DNA of 5,567 nucleotides from an uncultured Chthoniobacterales bacterium (GTDB lineage: Bacteria; Verrucomicrobiota; Verrucomicrobiia; Chthoniobacterales; UBA10450): the NCBI GenBank assembly GCA_955652155.1, contig CATPAT010000244.1, positions 1-5,567 of the forward strand. The letters are read 5' to 3'. Positions 1-5,567 of this stretch are shown here, one piece after another. The notes under the pieces were generated by a model, which saw only the letters and a program-made list of their open reading frames with translations, had not been told where the DNA came from and searched no databases. Every line of letters starts with the position of its first letter. The first letter of the stretch is position 1. Position numbers and translations under genes: made by a program.

Positions 1-1248
1 CCGCCGCCGTACCCGCCGGCGGTCATTCCGTCGCCTGGAACTTTCGGGACGCCGATCAACTTTACCTCGTTGGATGGTACGCCAGGCGGTGTTCCGCTTT
101 ACAAGAACGGGCTACTCCTTGGCGGGGTCGGTGTGACCGGCGATGGCACGCCCCAACCATCCATTCCCATTATGCTCATGCCACCGCTCTTTCCGTTGCC
201 GCCGTGCATCGTCATACCGGTCGCGGGGACAGCGCGGGATGAAAATCCGTTCGTTTATATCGGCGGCTATGACAAAGATGAGGATGTCGCACTGGCGGGA
301 CAAAATCGATATGCCCCTTCCTCCAGTATCACGGCGAATAACGTTTTTATCGGCGGACTCCGGCTGCCATACGTCGCTTCATCCACATCGGTTTCGAGCA
401 CGGTCACGTTGCTTGGAAATTATGACCCGATGTTTCCGCCACAGGCATCACCGGGATCGCCGCCCGGCATCATGCCTGCCGTTTTCGCAGGCGTTCCTGG
501 CGAAATCCGTCAGCAAATTATCAACGATCCGTTGGTCGCGCCGATCAACGGCCAGCCACGCCTCACCGCTGCTGAAGTGCGAAGCATCATCAATTACGCA
601 GCGCAGCGGGTGAAGATCACGCGCGCGGCGATTCGCTTGCCAATCGGGACGCAAATGCAGGCTTTCATCGCGGTCGTGAACAATCCGGATGCGGATAACG
701 CAACGCCGACAGTCCTGGGTACGTTTCGCACCGGCGAAGCTACCATGTTTAGTTGGGACGTGGCCGTCCAAAAAGCGCGCACGACACTTTTTTATTCCCG
801 TCACGACTTTCTTGGTTTCGGTTTGAACGTTGCCATGTCCACCCGTTGTGTTGGATTTTTGGCGCAAAGAAATTATCCGCCGGGCATCGACGGCAACAGT
901 CCAGGGCCGTTTTTTACCGAGCAGGACAAACTTTCCGGATTTTCGGGGCAGGAACCCAACGTCACCTTTACTGCGACGGCAGACTTCAGCACCCCGCCAC
1001 TTCGCAACGGGATTCGGCTCGATTTACCAAATGGAATCACCATCTTCCCTGGCGGCTTCCCACTTTATCGTAACGGCGTCCTCATCGGCGCAATCGGAAT
1101 CAGCGGCGACGGCGTCGATCAAGACGACATCGTTGGCGCCTCCGGCACGCACGATTTTCTCGCGCCCAACGCGATCCGTTCGGATCAATTCAATTTCCGC
1201 GGAACGCGTTTGCCCTACGCAAAATTCCCGCGCGATCCGACACTGTAA
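1..1248 (+). CDS. Tandem GlcG/HbpS-like (haem-binding, DUF336-type) protein, 5'-truncated by window edge
   Basis: The frame is open from base 1 to the TAA at 1246-1248, so about 415 residues are visible and the true start lies upstream. The TTG at 70 is not a credible start because similar protein sequence continues before it. Two copies of the GlcG/HbpS signature are seen: GGVPLYKNG...GDG (bases 85-147) and GGFPLYRNG...GDGVDQDD (1051-1128). Each is followed by a G-x-RLPY motif (near 355-372 and 1201-1218). Ahead of copy 2 lie the usual family elements: LTAAEV at 562 opening a helix, an AVVNNPDA-type strand and FRTGEATMFSWDVAVQKART around 724-783. Copy 1 carries a Pro/Met-rich insertion of about 40 residues at 157-276. 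Known family members bind haem or sit beside glycolate-oxidation genes; the role of long tandem versions is not known to me. No export signal can be judged because the N-terminus is missing. The family call is good; any specific function would be guesswork. Confidence 0.75.
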   Translation, partial: PPPYPPAVIPSPGTFGTPINFTSLDGTPGGVPLYKNGLLLGGVGVTGDGTPQPSIPIMLMPPLFPLPPCIVIPVAGTARDENPFVYIGGYDKDEDVALAGQNRYAPSSSITANNVFIGGLRLPYVASSTSVSSTVTLLGNYDPMFPPQASPGSPPGIMPAVFAGVPGEIRQQIINDPLVAPINGQPRLTAAEVRSIINYAAQRVKITRAAIRLPIGTQMQAFIAVVNNPDADNATPTVLGTFRTGEATMFSWDVAVQKARTTLFYSRHDFLGFGLNVAMSTRCVGFLAQRNYPPGIDGNSPGPFFTEQDKLSGFSGQEPNVTFTATADFSTPPLRNGIRLDLPNGITIFPGGFPLYRNGVLIGAIGISGDGVDQDDIVGASGTHDFLAPNAIRSDQFNFRGTRLPYAKFPRDPTL

Positions 1249-1437
1249 TCTGTCATACCGAGCGAATGCGACGGATCTCACATTCGAAGCGAGCATGACG
1301 CACCTTAATTGGCGTGATCGCTTGGCTTGTGAGAGATCCTTCACTCCGTTCAGGATGACCGCGCGATTTGGTTGCGGCGAACAGCGGTCACTTTAGAATC
1401 TCGCCGGCGCGTCAAATGTGAATAGTCGCGCTTCCAA
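1249..1437. other. Intergenic region between the GlcG/HbpS-like gene and the MFS gene
   Basis: The 189 bases are mostly taken up by the palindromic repeat at 1251-1360. The remaining part (1361-1437) should hold the promoter of the downstream three-gene cluster, but I see no pair of convincing -35/-10 boxes and no Shine-Dalgarno sequence before the ATG at 1438. Open frames crossing this stretch are not coding-like. Confidence 0.5.
1251..1360. repeat. Long imperfect palindromic intergenic repeat (TGTCATCCTGAGCGAAGCGAAGGATCT type)
   Basis: Starting two bases after the upstream stop codon, the outer left arm (1251-1282, beginning TGTCATACCGAGCGAATGCG) pairs imperfectly with the outer right arm (1328-1360, ending CCGTTCAGGATGACC). 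The complement of the right arm reads GGTCATCCTGAACGGAGTGA and then GGATCTCTCACA. Inner arms AAGCGA (1287-1292) and TCGCTT (1318-1323) continue the stem, and the centre is the palindrome CCTTAATTGG (1303-1312). The whole 110 bases could fold as one long hairpin with bulges. From memory, a close relative of the arm sequence recurs as a dispersed element in several phyla of environmental bacteria, which suggests a non-autonomous REP- or MITE-like element. No transposase and no clear target duplication are visible. It could also protect the 3' end of the upstream mRNA. Confidence 0.7.
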
Positions 1438-2835
1438 ATGCCTAACGAATACGAATCGCCGATCGGCCAGCGGCCGGAAATTACAGGCGCCATTGTTCCA
1501 CCGGCTCCAAGACATGATCCCTATGCTGCTTTTCGGTCGCGCGGGTTTCGTTTTTTCACCACCGGAAATTTATTGTCGATCCTCGGCCGCCAGATGCTCG
1601 CGGTGGCGGTGGAATGGGAGATTTACCGGCGCACGCATTCGGCAACTGCGCTCGGGCTAGTCGGCCTCGTCTTCGCGATTCCAATCGTTGGATTCTCGTT
1701 GCCGGCTGGACACCTGGCCGATCGGATCAGCCGAAAGCACATCATTCTGGTAGCGCAAATTTTCAGCTCGGTTACATCGGCGCTGCTTGGGCTTGTTTCC
1801 TGGCAGCATCTTGCCATCCCGGAGATGTCGATCTTGCGCGCGTGTAATCACGGACTGAGCGCGGTCGCGAATGTGTTCGAACGACATCAAAGTGGATTCC
1901 ATTTCGACGACGCCTCGATCCCACTCATCTATCTTCTGCTTTTTCTCGGCGCGGTCGCGCGGACGTTTTCATGGGCGGCCCGGAGTTCGTTTTTTCCCAC
2001 ATTGGTGCCGCGCGATGCCTTTTCCAACGCGGTGACCTGGAACAACAGCGTTTTTCAGATTGGCTCCGTCGTCGGGCCGGCCATCAGCGGCTTCATAGTC
2101 GCGCATCTTGGCTTTCCAATCGTTTACATTATCGATTCGATAACGGCGTCCGTCTTCTTTCTTCTTGTTTTGCCAATTCCTCGCGCAAAGCAGCTCCTGA
2201 AACGAGTAGAGCAAAGCACGTGGCGGAGTCTGGCGGCGGGCGCAAAGTTCGTCTTCAGCAAGAAAGTGATTCTGGCGACGATCACACTCGACCTTTTCGC
2301 GGTTTTGCTGGGTGGCGCAGTGGCTTTGCTCCCGATTTTTGCCGATCAAATTCTGCACTGCGGTCCGGTCGGTCTCGGCTGGATGCGCGCCTCGCCGGCA
2401 ATCGGTGCTTTCGCGATGGCGTTGATAGTCGCTTATTTGCCGCCGATGCGAGAAGCCGGCAAAACACTTCTTTGGTGCGTGACCGGTTTTGGAATCGCAA
2501 CTATCGTCTTCGGTTTATCGACAGCGCTCTGGCTATCGTTGGCGATGTTGTTCGTGGCCGGCGCGCTCGACAGCGTAAGCGTAATCATTCGCGGCTCGAT
2601 TGTTCAGTTAGTGACGCCAGATGAAATGCGTGGCCGCGTTTCCGCCGTGAACAATATTTTCATCGGCACATCGAACGAGTTCGGCGCATTGGAGTCGGGA
2701 TTGACCGCAGCGCTCTTTGGCCCGGTCATTTCTGTCGTCGCTGGCGGCATTGGTACCGTTCTAGTCGTCGCCGCCGCGGCGTGGCGGTGGCCGGAAATTC
2801 GCAAGATCGGCGCGCTCGACAGAAATCTGCGTTAA
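1438..2835 (+). CDS. MFS transporter, MFS_3 / EntS-like exporter type
   Basis: A 465-residue integral inner-membrane protein, expected to be a proton-driven exporter of a small molecule. After a hydrophilic N-tail (about residues 1-36) come repeated hydrophobic segments covering the usual two six-helix halves. The loop 2-3 signature GHLADRISRKH (91-101) matches MFS motif A. LVPRDAFSNAVTWN (189-202) followed by VVGPAISGF (211-219) is characteristic of the MFS_3 family, and TPDEMRGRVSAVNN (393-406) is the corresponding C-half motif. The start is well constrained: an in-frame TAG lies at 1423-1425 and ATG 1438 is the only start codon before the conserved region, although no Shine-Dalgarno is visible. 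A loop of about 40 residues (roughly 121-160, including FERHQSGFHFDD) sits between helices 3 and 4, longer than usual for the family. The substrate cannot be read from sequence. It is probably the first gene of a unit with the hydrolase 15 nt downstream. Confidence 0.9.
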   Translation: MPNEYESPIGQRPEITGAIVPPAPRHDPYAAFRSRGFRFFTTGNLLSILGRQMLAVAVEWEIYRRTHSATALGLVGLVFAIPIVGFSLPAGHLADRISRKHIILVAQIFSSVTSALLGLVSWQHLAIPEMSILRACNHGLSAVANVFERHQSGFHFDDASIPLIYLLLFLGAVARTFSWAARSSFFPTLVPRDAFSNAVTWNNSVFQIGSVVGPAISGFIVAHLGFPIVYIIDSITASVFFLLVLPIPRAKQLLKRVEQSTWRSLAAGAKFVFSKKVILATITLDLFAVLLGGAVALLPIFADQILHCGPVGLGWMRASPAIGAFAMALIVAYLPPMREAGKTLLWCVTGFGIATIVFGLSTALWLSLAMLFVAGALDSVSVIIRGSIVQLVTPDEMRGRVSAVNNIFIGTSNEFGALESGLTAALFGPVISVVAGGIGTVLVVAAAAWRWPEIRKIGALDRNLR

Positions 2836-2850
2836 GATCGACAACGACTC

Positions 2851-3645
2851 ATGAAAATCGCCGCCGCCCAGATTTCCTGCATGCTCGGCGATTTTAGCGG
2901 GAACCTGCGCAAGGTCCGAGATTTCGCCGTTCTCGCGAAAAAGTCAGGCGCTCAGCTCATCGTTTTTCCAGAGATGGTGGATACCGGTTATTCGATGTCG
3001 GTGATTCAGAAACACGCGAAGAAATGGAGCGATGGCGCGGTCCCTGAGCTTCAGAAAATCGCAAAAGAAATTTCAATCGCCGTCGTCGCGGGAATATCGG
3101 ACCGCGATGGTGCCTCCATCTTCAATTCACAAGTTTTGGTCAACGGGCAGGGCGAGGTCGTCGCCAAGTATCGTAAAACTCATCTGGTCACAGCCGCGCC
3201 GCTGGATGAGCGCGTTTGTCTTTCGCCCGGCGACGAATTCGTCAGCTGCAAGGTCGCCAAATTTACGGTCGGGCTGAGCATTTGTTACGATCTGCGTTTT
3301 CCAGAAATGGCGCGCACCCTCGTCGTCGAACGCGGAGCAAATGTGATTGTGAATTCTTCTGCGTGGCCGGTTGTGCGCGCGGAACATCTGCGAATTCTGG
3401 GGCTGGCGCGCGCGGTTGAGAACCAAAGCTATCTCATCATCGCCAATCGTGTCGGCACGGACGACGGCGTCACGTTCTGCGGTTCATCGCTGATTGTCGA
3501 TCCTTCGGGCGCAATTCTGGCGGCTGCATCGCCTGATCGCGAGGAATTGATTGGCGCGGAGATTTCGGAACAGGTCATCGCTGACGTGCGCAACCGGGTC
3601 ACGGTATTTGCGCATCGCCGGCCTGAGTTGTACAAGATGAACTGA
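2851..3645 (+). CDS. Carbon-nitrogen hydrolase (nitrilase superfamily, Nit1/Nit2-like amidase)
   Basis: A 264-residue protein, the normal length for a single-domain member. The catalytic triad of the nitrilase superfamily is visible: Glu41 in FPEMVDTGYS, Lys109 in KYRKTHL and Cys145 in SICYDLRFPEMAR. Glu120 in APLDER is a candidate for the second conserved glutamate. The ending AHRRPELY is typical of the Nit branch. Such enzymes hydrolyse carbon-nitrogen bonds of amides in the cytoplasm. Closest characterised relatives by motif are omega-amidase (alpha-ketoglutaramate/ketosuccinamate) and deaminated-glutathione amidase, but the exact substrate is not decided here, and true nitrile hydrolysis is less likely. 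There is no signal peptide. The gene starts 15 nt after the MFS stop codon without an obvious Shine-Dalgarno, consistent with cotranscription. The ATG start gives the canonical N-terminal strand MKIAAAQIS, so it is secure. Confidence 0.93.
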   Translation: MKIAAAQISCMLGDFSGNLRKVRDFAVLAKKSGAQLIVFPEMVDTGYSMSVIQKHAKKWSDGAVPELQKIAKEISIAVVAGISDRDGASIFNSQVLVNGQGEVVAKYRKTHLVTAAPLDERVCLSPGDEFVSCKVAKFTVGLSICYDLRFPEMARTLVVERGANVIVNSSAWPVVRAEHLRILGLARAVENQSYLIIANRVGTDDGVTFCGSSLIVDPSGAILAAASPDREELIGAEISEQVIADVRNRVTVFAHRRPELYKMN

Positions 3646-3679
3646 AACGACCGATTATGTCCGCGGAAGCGAATTAATA

Positions 3680-4084
3680 ATGATGAAAACGCACCGCGTT
3701 TGGCTTGGTCTGACGATGATGATGATTCTGGCGATGCTCGGTTCGATCCCGCTTCCGGCTGCGGATAGTTCCACGCCGCAGCAAGTCTTCGATGGAATGC
3801 GTCAAAGTTTCCAGGCCGACAAAGCAAAAGGGGTCCATGCTAGTTATCAATGGGAATTAAGCGGACCGAATGGTGGCGAATGGTGGATCGACGTCAACGA
3901 CGGGACGTTTAAGATGGGGCGCGGCAAGATCGACAATCCCAGCGTGACATTTATTACTAGCGACAATGATTGGGTCGCGATGTCGAACGGCAAACTGAAA
4001 GGCACATGGGCATTCATGACCGGCCGCTTGAAAGTGCGCGGCAGTCAATCGATCGCGCGAAAGCTCGACGAAATTTTCCCTTAG
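3680..4084 (+). CDS. Exported SCP2 (sterol carrier protein 2)-domain protein
   Basis: A 134-residue protein with a Lys/Arg-containing N-region, a hydrophobic core at about residues 8-22 and a plausible signal-peptidase site after PAA (26-28), so it is probably periplasmic. The mature part fits the small SCP2 fold: helix STPQQVFDGM, strand SYQWELSG (55-62), GEWWIDVNDGTFKMGRG (66-82), the family-typical NPSVTFITSDNDWVAMSNGKL (86-106, with the D-W-x-x-(M/L) signature) and a C-terminal helix with LKVRGSQSIARKL (117-129). SCP2 domains have a hydrophobic tunnel that binds lipids such as sterols or fatty acyl groups; the ligand here is unknown. The start at 3680 has a weak GGAAG (3665-3669) at suitable distance; a second in-frame ATG follows at 3683. 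It lies 34 nt after the hydrolase gene on the same strand, and its TAG stop overlaps the stop of the convergent downstream gene. Confidence 0.85.
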   Translation: MMKTHRVWLGLTMMMILAMLGSIPLPAADSSTPQQVFDGMRQSFQADKAKGVHASYQWELSGPNGGEWWIDVNDGTFKMGRGKIDNPSVTFITSDNDWVAMSNGKLKGTWAFMTGRLKVRGSQSIARKLDEIFP

Positions 4085-4992
4085 AACTTCGCCTCGACCG
4101 CAAGTCTCACGTACGGCGCGGGCTCAGTTTTCGCGCTTGCTTCGGCACGGAAGAAATCGAAATCGCGTTTGATGGTGCAGCCGACATCAAGAGTGATGTC
4201 GAACGGCTTGAAGTGAGAATAGGTGGCCTGTACTCCGGCGCGTTCCTCACTGTATTGGACGATCGCGTTATGGACCTGGAGTTTTCGCGCCGGCGTGATT
4301 ACGTCGTCGGTGCGATAACTCTCGAAAAAGAGGTTGGCGCCGAGACGAAATTCCCAGTCATCACTTGGATTGTAAACGAGCGCCGGTTTAGGAAAGACGC
4401 CTTCCAGCCGCAAGTGATCGCTGAATAGCCAGATCAAACCGCCGCCCGGCGCAACAATTGGATTCGAATAAATGGAACCGCCGGCGCCAATCACCGCAAA
4501 AATCTTGTCTTTTTTGAGCGGAAACGTGACCCAAACTTTCCAAGGCACGTCGATTGAATCGCCAGTAATATGATTTTGGAAATAGGGACCGGGATCAATC
4601 TCGAGACCGGCTCCGGCGTGGTCGTGGAAGATGTATTCATAGGCCAAGAGCGCGTGAATAGTTTGAAGATGATCGGGCAAGCCGTTGTCGCTGCCGCCAA
4701 AATCGAACCGCTCGTATTCGACGCCCGCTCGGAAATACCAGTTCCCGGTAATATGGAACCGATGGGCGTAGCTGAAATCATTATAGAGCGAATCGCCGTG
4801 ACCAAATGTGCCGTGATCGTCATAAAAATCGCTGTCCCCGGTGTAAACAGTCTCGTAGGCAAAAAGCCCGGTTGAGTTTTTGTTCTCGTCGCTGGGCGAT
4901 GGCGCGGGCTGCAATTCCAGCCCGGTTCCGGCAAGGACCGGTGAAATGAGGCTGAGAAAACCGACGGTTAAGGCGAGACGGAGGCTATTCAT
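4081..4992 (-). CDS. Predicted outer-membrane beta-barrel protein (possibly DUF6268-like)
   Basis: The 303-residue product begins with a textbook signal peptide (MNSLRLALTVGFLSLISPVLA, cleavage expected after Ala21 with Val-x-Ala). The mature protein is rich in aromatic residues and alternating polar/non-polar strands, for example GNWYFRAGVEYERFDF (83-98), HALLAYEYIF (113-122), DHLRLEGVFP (192-201) and DWEFRLGANLFFESY (212-226). It ends YVRLAVEAKF, with the terminal Phe typical of outer-membrane barrels. The pattern is consistent with a barrel of roughly a dozen strands. The repeated D-rich segment after the signal (SPSDENKNS, TGDSDFYDDHG) may be a periplasmic or surface loop. Resemblance to the DUF6268 family is my impression and needs a profile search. 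ATG at 4992-4990 has no obvious Shine-Dalgarno, but the signal peptide fixes the start. Function is unknown. Its TAA stop shares bases with the stop of the convergent SCP2 gene. Confidence 0.82.
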   Translation of the reverse strand: MNSLRLALTVGFLSLISPVLAGTGLELQPAPSPSDENKNSTGLFAYETVYTGDSDFYDDHGTFGHGDSLYNDFSYAHRFHITGNWYFRAGVEYERFDFGGSDNGLPDHLQTIHALLAYEYIFHDHAGAGLEIDPGPYFQNHITGDSIDVPWKVWVTFPLKKDKIFAVIGAGGSIYSNPIVAPGGGLIWLFSDHLRLEGVFPKPALVYNPSDDWEFRLGANLFFESYRTDDVITPARKLQVHNAIVQYSEERAGVQATYSHFKPFDITLDVGCTIKRDFDFFRAEASAKTEPAPYVRLAVEAKF

Positions 4993-5170
4993 AACTTTTT
5001 GGTGCTAACAGCAGCTGTCGATCTTGTATTCGTTTGGGTCGGCCAATCTTCGTGTATCGTATTCTGGCTTTCTCAGCAAGTGACGATTGAAAAGGTTGCG
5101 GGCTGCTGGATTTTTAGCATATTTAATACCGGCTGCTTTCTGGGTTGACGGGCTTTTAATTGGCATTACT
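4993..5170. promoter_or_regulatory. Divergent, AT-richer promoter region between barrel and PAP2 genes
   Basis: This region separates two divergently oriented genes and must contain at least the barrel-gene promoter. Bases 5110-5130 (ATTTTTAGCATATTTAATACC neighbourhood) are distinctly AT-rich compared with the flanking genes and offer -10-like hexamers on both strands. None pairs with a strong -35 at ideal spacing, so no precise promoter is claimed for the minus strand. The region shrinks to about 94 nt if the PAP2 gene begins at TTG 5087. Confidence 0.4.
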
Positions 5171-5172
5171 GT
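5145..5172 (+). promoter_or_regulatory. Possible sigma70-type promoter for the PAP2 gene
   Basis: TTGACG (5145-5150) matches five of six bases of the -35 consensus. TACTGT (5167-5172) lies after a 16-nt spacer but matches only the TA and final T of the -10 consensus. A transcript from it would begin around 5179, giving a nearly leaderless message if GTG 5186 is the start codon. It would exclude the starts at 5087 and 5171. Weak evidence. Confidence 0.2.
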
Positions 5173-5567
5173 GGACGGCTTTTCTGTGACAACCCCCCCG
5201 CTAGCGATAGCGAATCCGTTTGCCGGAATCGACCACGGCGTGGCCCTTTGGTTTCACGCGCACCTGACCCCCACATTCGTGAGCGTGCTCCGGGGAATCA
5301 CTGAATTCGGCTCGAGCGAGTGGATTGCCATCGTCCTTTCGATCGCAGTCCTGTTTTTCGTTTTTAAACGGTGGTGGCCGTCGCTTGTGATGACGGTTGT
5401 GGCCATCCCGGGCGGAATGCTCTTAAACGAGTGGATCAAAATTTTGGTGCATCGACATCGTCCATTTGTCGATGGCTGGTTTGTTGATTGGTCGGGTTAC
5501 AGCTTTGCCAGCGGCCACACCATCGGCGCCACGCTTCTTTACGGGCAACTCGCTCTGTTCATTCTTC
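5171..5567 (+). CDS. PAP2-family phosphatase, 3'-truncated by window edge
   Basis: A membrane protein of the PAP2 (type 2 phosphatidic acid phosphatase) superfamily, which dephosphorylates lipid phosphates or undecaprenyl diphosphate at the periplasmic face. Motif 1 is KILVHRHRP (K at 5438, K-x6-RP). Motif 2 is SFASGHT (from 5501), with Ala where Pro is usual and the catalytic His at 5516-5518. Motif 3 lies beyond the window. Hydrophobic segments EWIAIVLSIAVLFFVF and SLVMTVVAIPGGMLL precede motif 1. The start is unresolved: no in-frame ATG exists before the conserved core. The frame is open back to a TGA at 5081-5083, giving TTG 5087 (adds MKRLR plus a possible membrane helix, but with AT-rich, atypical codons), GTG 5171 (used here) or GTG 5186 (preceded by a weak GGACGG). 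The family call is firm; exact substrate is unknown. Confidence 0.85.
   Translation, partial: MDGFSVTTPPLAIANPFAGIDHGVALWFHAHLTPTFVSVLRGITEFGSSEWIAIVLSIAVLFFVFKRWWPSLVMTVVAIPGGMLLNEWIKILVHRHRPFVDGWFVDWSGYSFASGHTIGATLLYGQLALFIL

Noticed and set aside
70..1248. TTG at 70 as the start of the first gene
   Set aside because: The frame is open to base 1, and the residues before 70 resemble the sequence preceding the second GGFPLYRNG motif, so the gene is cut by the window edge rather than starting there.
1251..1360. Palindrome as a canonical Rho-independent terminator
   Set aside because: There is no T-run after the right arm on either strand, and the stem is far longer and more bulged than a normal terminator.
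830..1396. 188-codon plus-strand open frame across the first gene's end and the repeat
   Set aside because: It overlaps the GlcG/HbpS-like gene in another frame, runs through the palindrome and has an Arg/Ser-rich composition typical of shadow frames.
3970..4428. 152-codon plus-strand open frame bridging the SCP2 and barrel genes
   Set aside because: It is out of frame with the SCP2 gene and antisense to the barrel gene. Both of those have clear domain or signal-peptide features, and this one has none.
4570..4875. 101-codon plus-strand frame with a reasonable-looking Val/Ile-rich protein
   Set aside because: It lies wholly antisense to the barrel gene; the composition mirrors complementary codons and no recognisable motif is present.
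5254..5439. 61-codon minus-strand frame near the right edge
   Set aside because: It is antisense to the PAP2 gene, whose catalytic motifs are in the plus-strand frame.
1..5567. CRISPR array, tRNA/rRNA gene, transposase or phage gene
   Set aside because: No regularly spaced direct repeats, cloverleaf-like sequence, or integrase/transposase motif was seen by eye on either strand.

Overview
The window reads as a piece of a moderately GC-rich, Gram-negative-type chromosome. It encodes exported proteins and a probable outer-membrane barrel, and most genes lack a clear Shine-Dalgarno sequence. The protein flavour (GlcG/HbpS-like tandem protein, MFS_3 exporter, periplasmic SCP2-like protein, PAP2 phosphatase) and a dispersed hairpin repeat of the TGTCATCCTGAGCGAAGCGAAGGATCT type suggest an environmental, probably soil, bacterium. 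Verrucomicrobiota (Chthoniobacterales-like) is my best guess and Acidobacteriota the alternative. This taxonomic call is inference from style, not from a marker gene.

Layout from left to right. Bases 1-1248 (+) are the 3' part of a large protein with two GlcG/HbpS-type (haem-binding/DUF336-like) modules; its N-terminus lies outside the window. Bases 1249-1437 are intergenic and largely occupied by a long imperfect palindrome (1251-1360). Then three plus-strand genes lie close together: an MFS_3-type exporter (1438-2835), a Nit1/Nit2-like carbon-nitrogen hydrolase (2851-3645; 15-nt gap) and a secreted SCP2-domain protein (3680-4084; 34-nt gap). They look like one transcription unit. This unit meets a convergent gene for a signal-peptide-bearing beta-barrel-like protein (4081-4992, minus), and the two stop codons overlap in a 4-base TTAG. 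A divergent, relatively AT-rich region (about 4993-5170) separates the barrel gene from a PAP2-family phosphatase gene (+) that runs off the right edge; its start is unresolved.

How the genes work together: the only linkage with structural support is the MFS/hydrolase/SCP2 cluster, where a cytoplasmic amidase-type enzyme and an exporter could share a small-molecule substrate. No phage, CRISPR, transposase or RNA gene was seen. I did not find a convincing undescribed multi-gene system. The points most worth a second look are the hairpin repeat, the interrupted tandem GlcG/HbpS module, the exported stand-alone SCP2 domain and the overlapping convergent stops.
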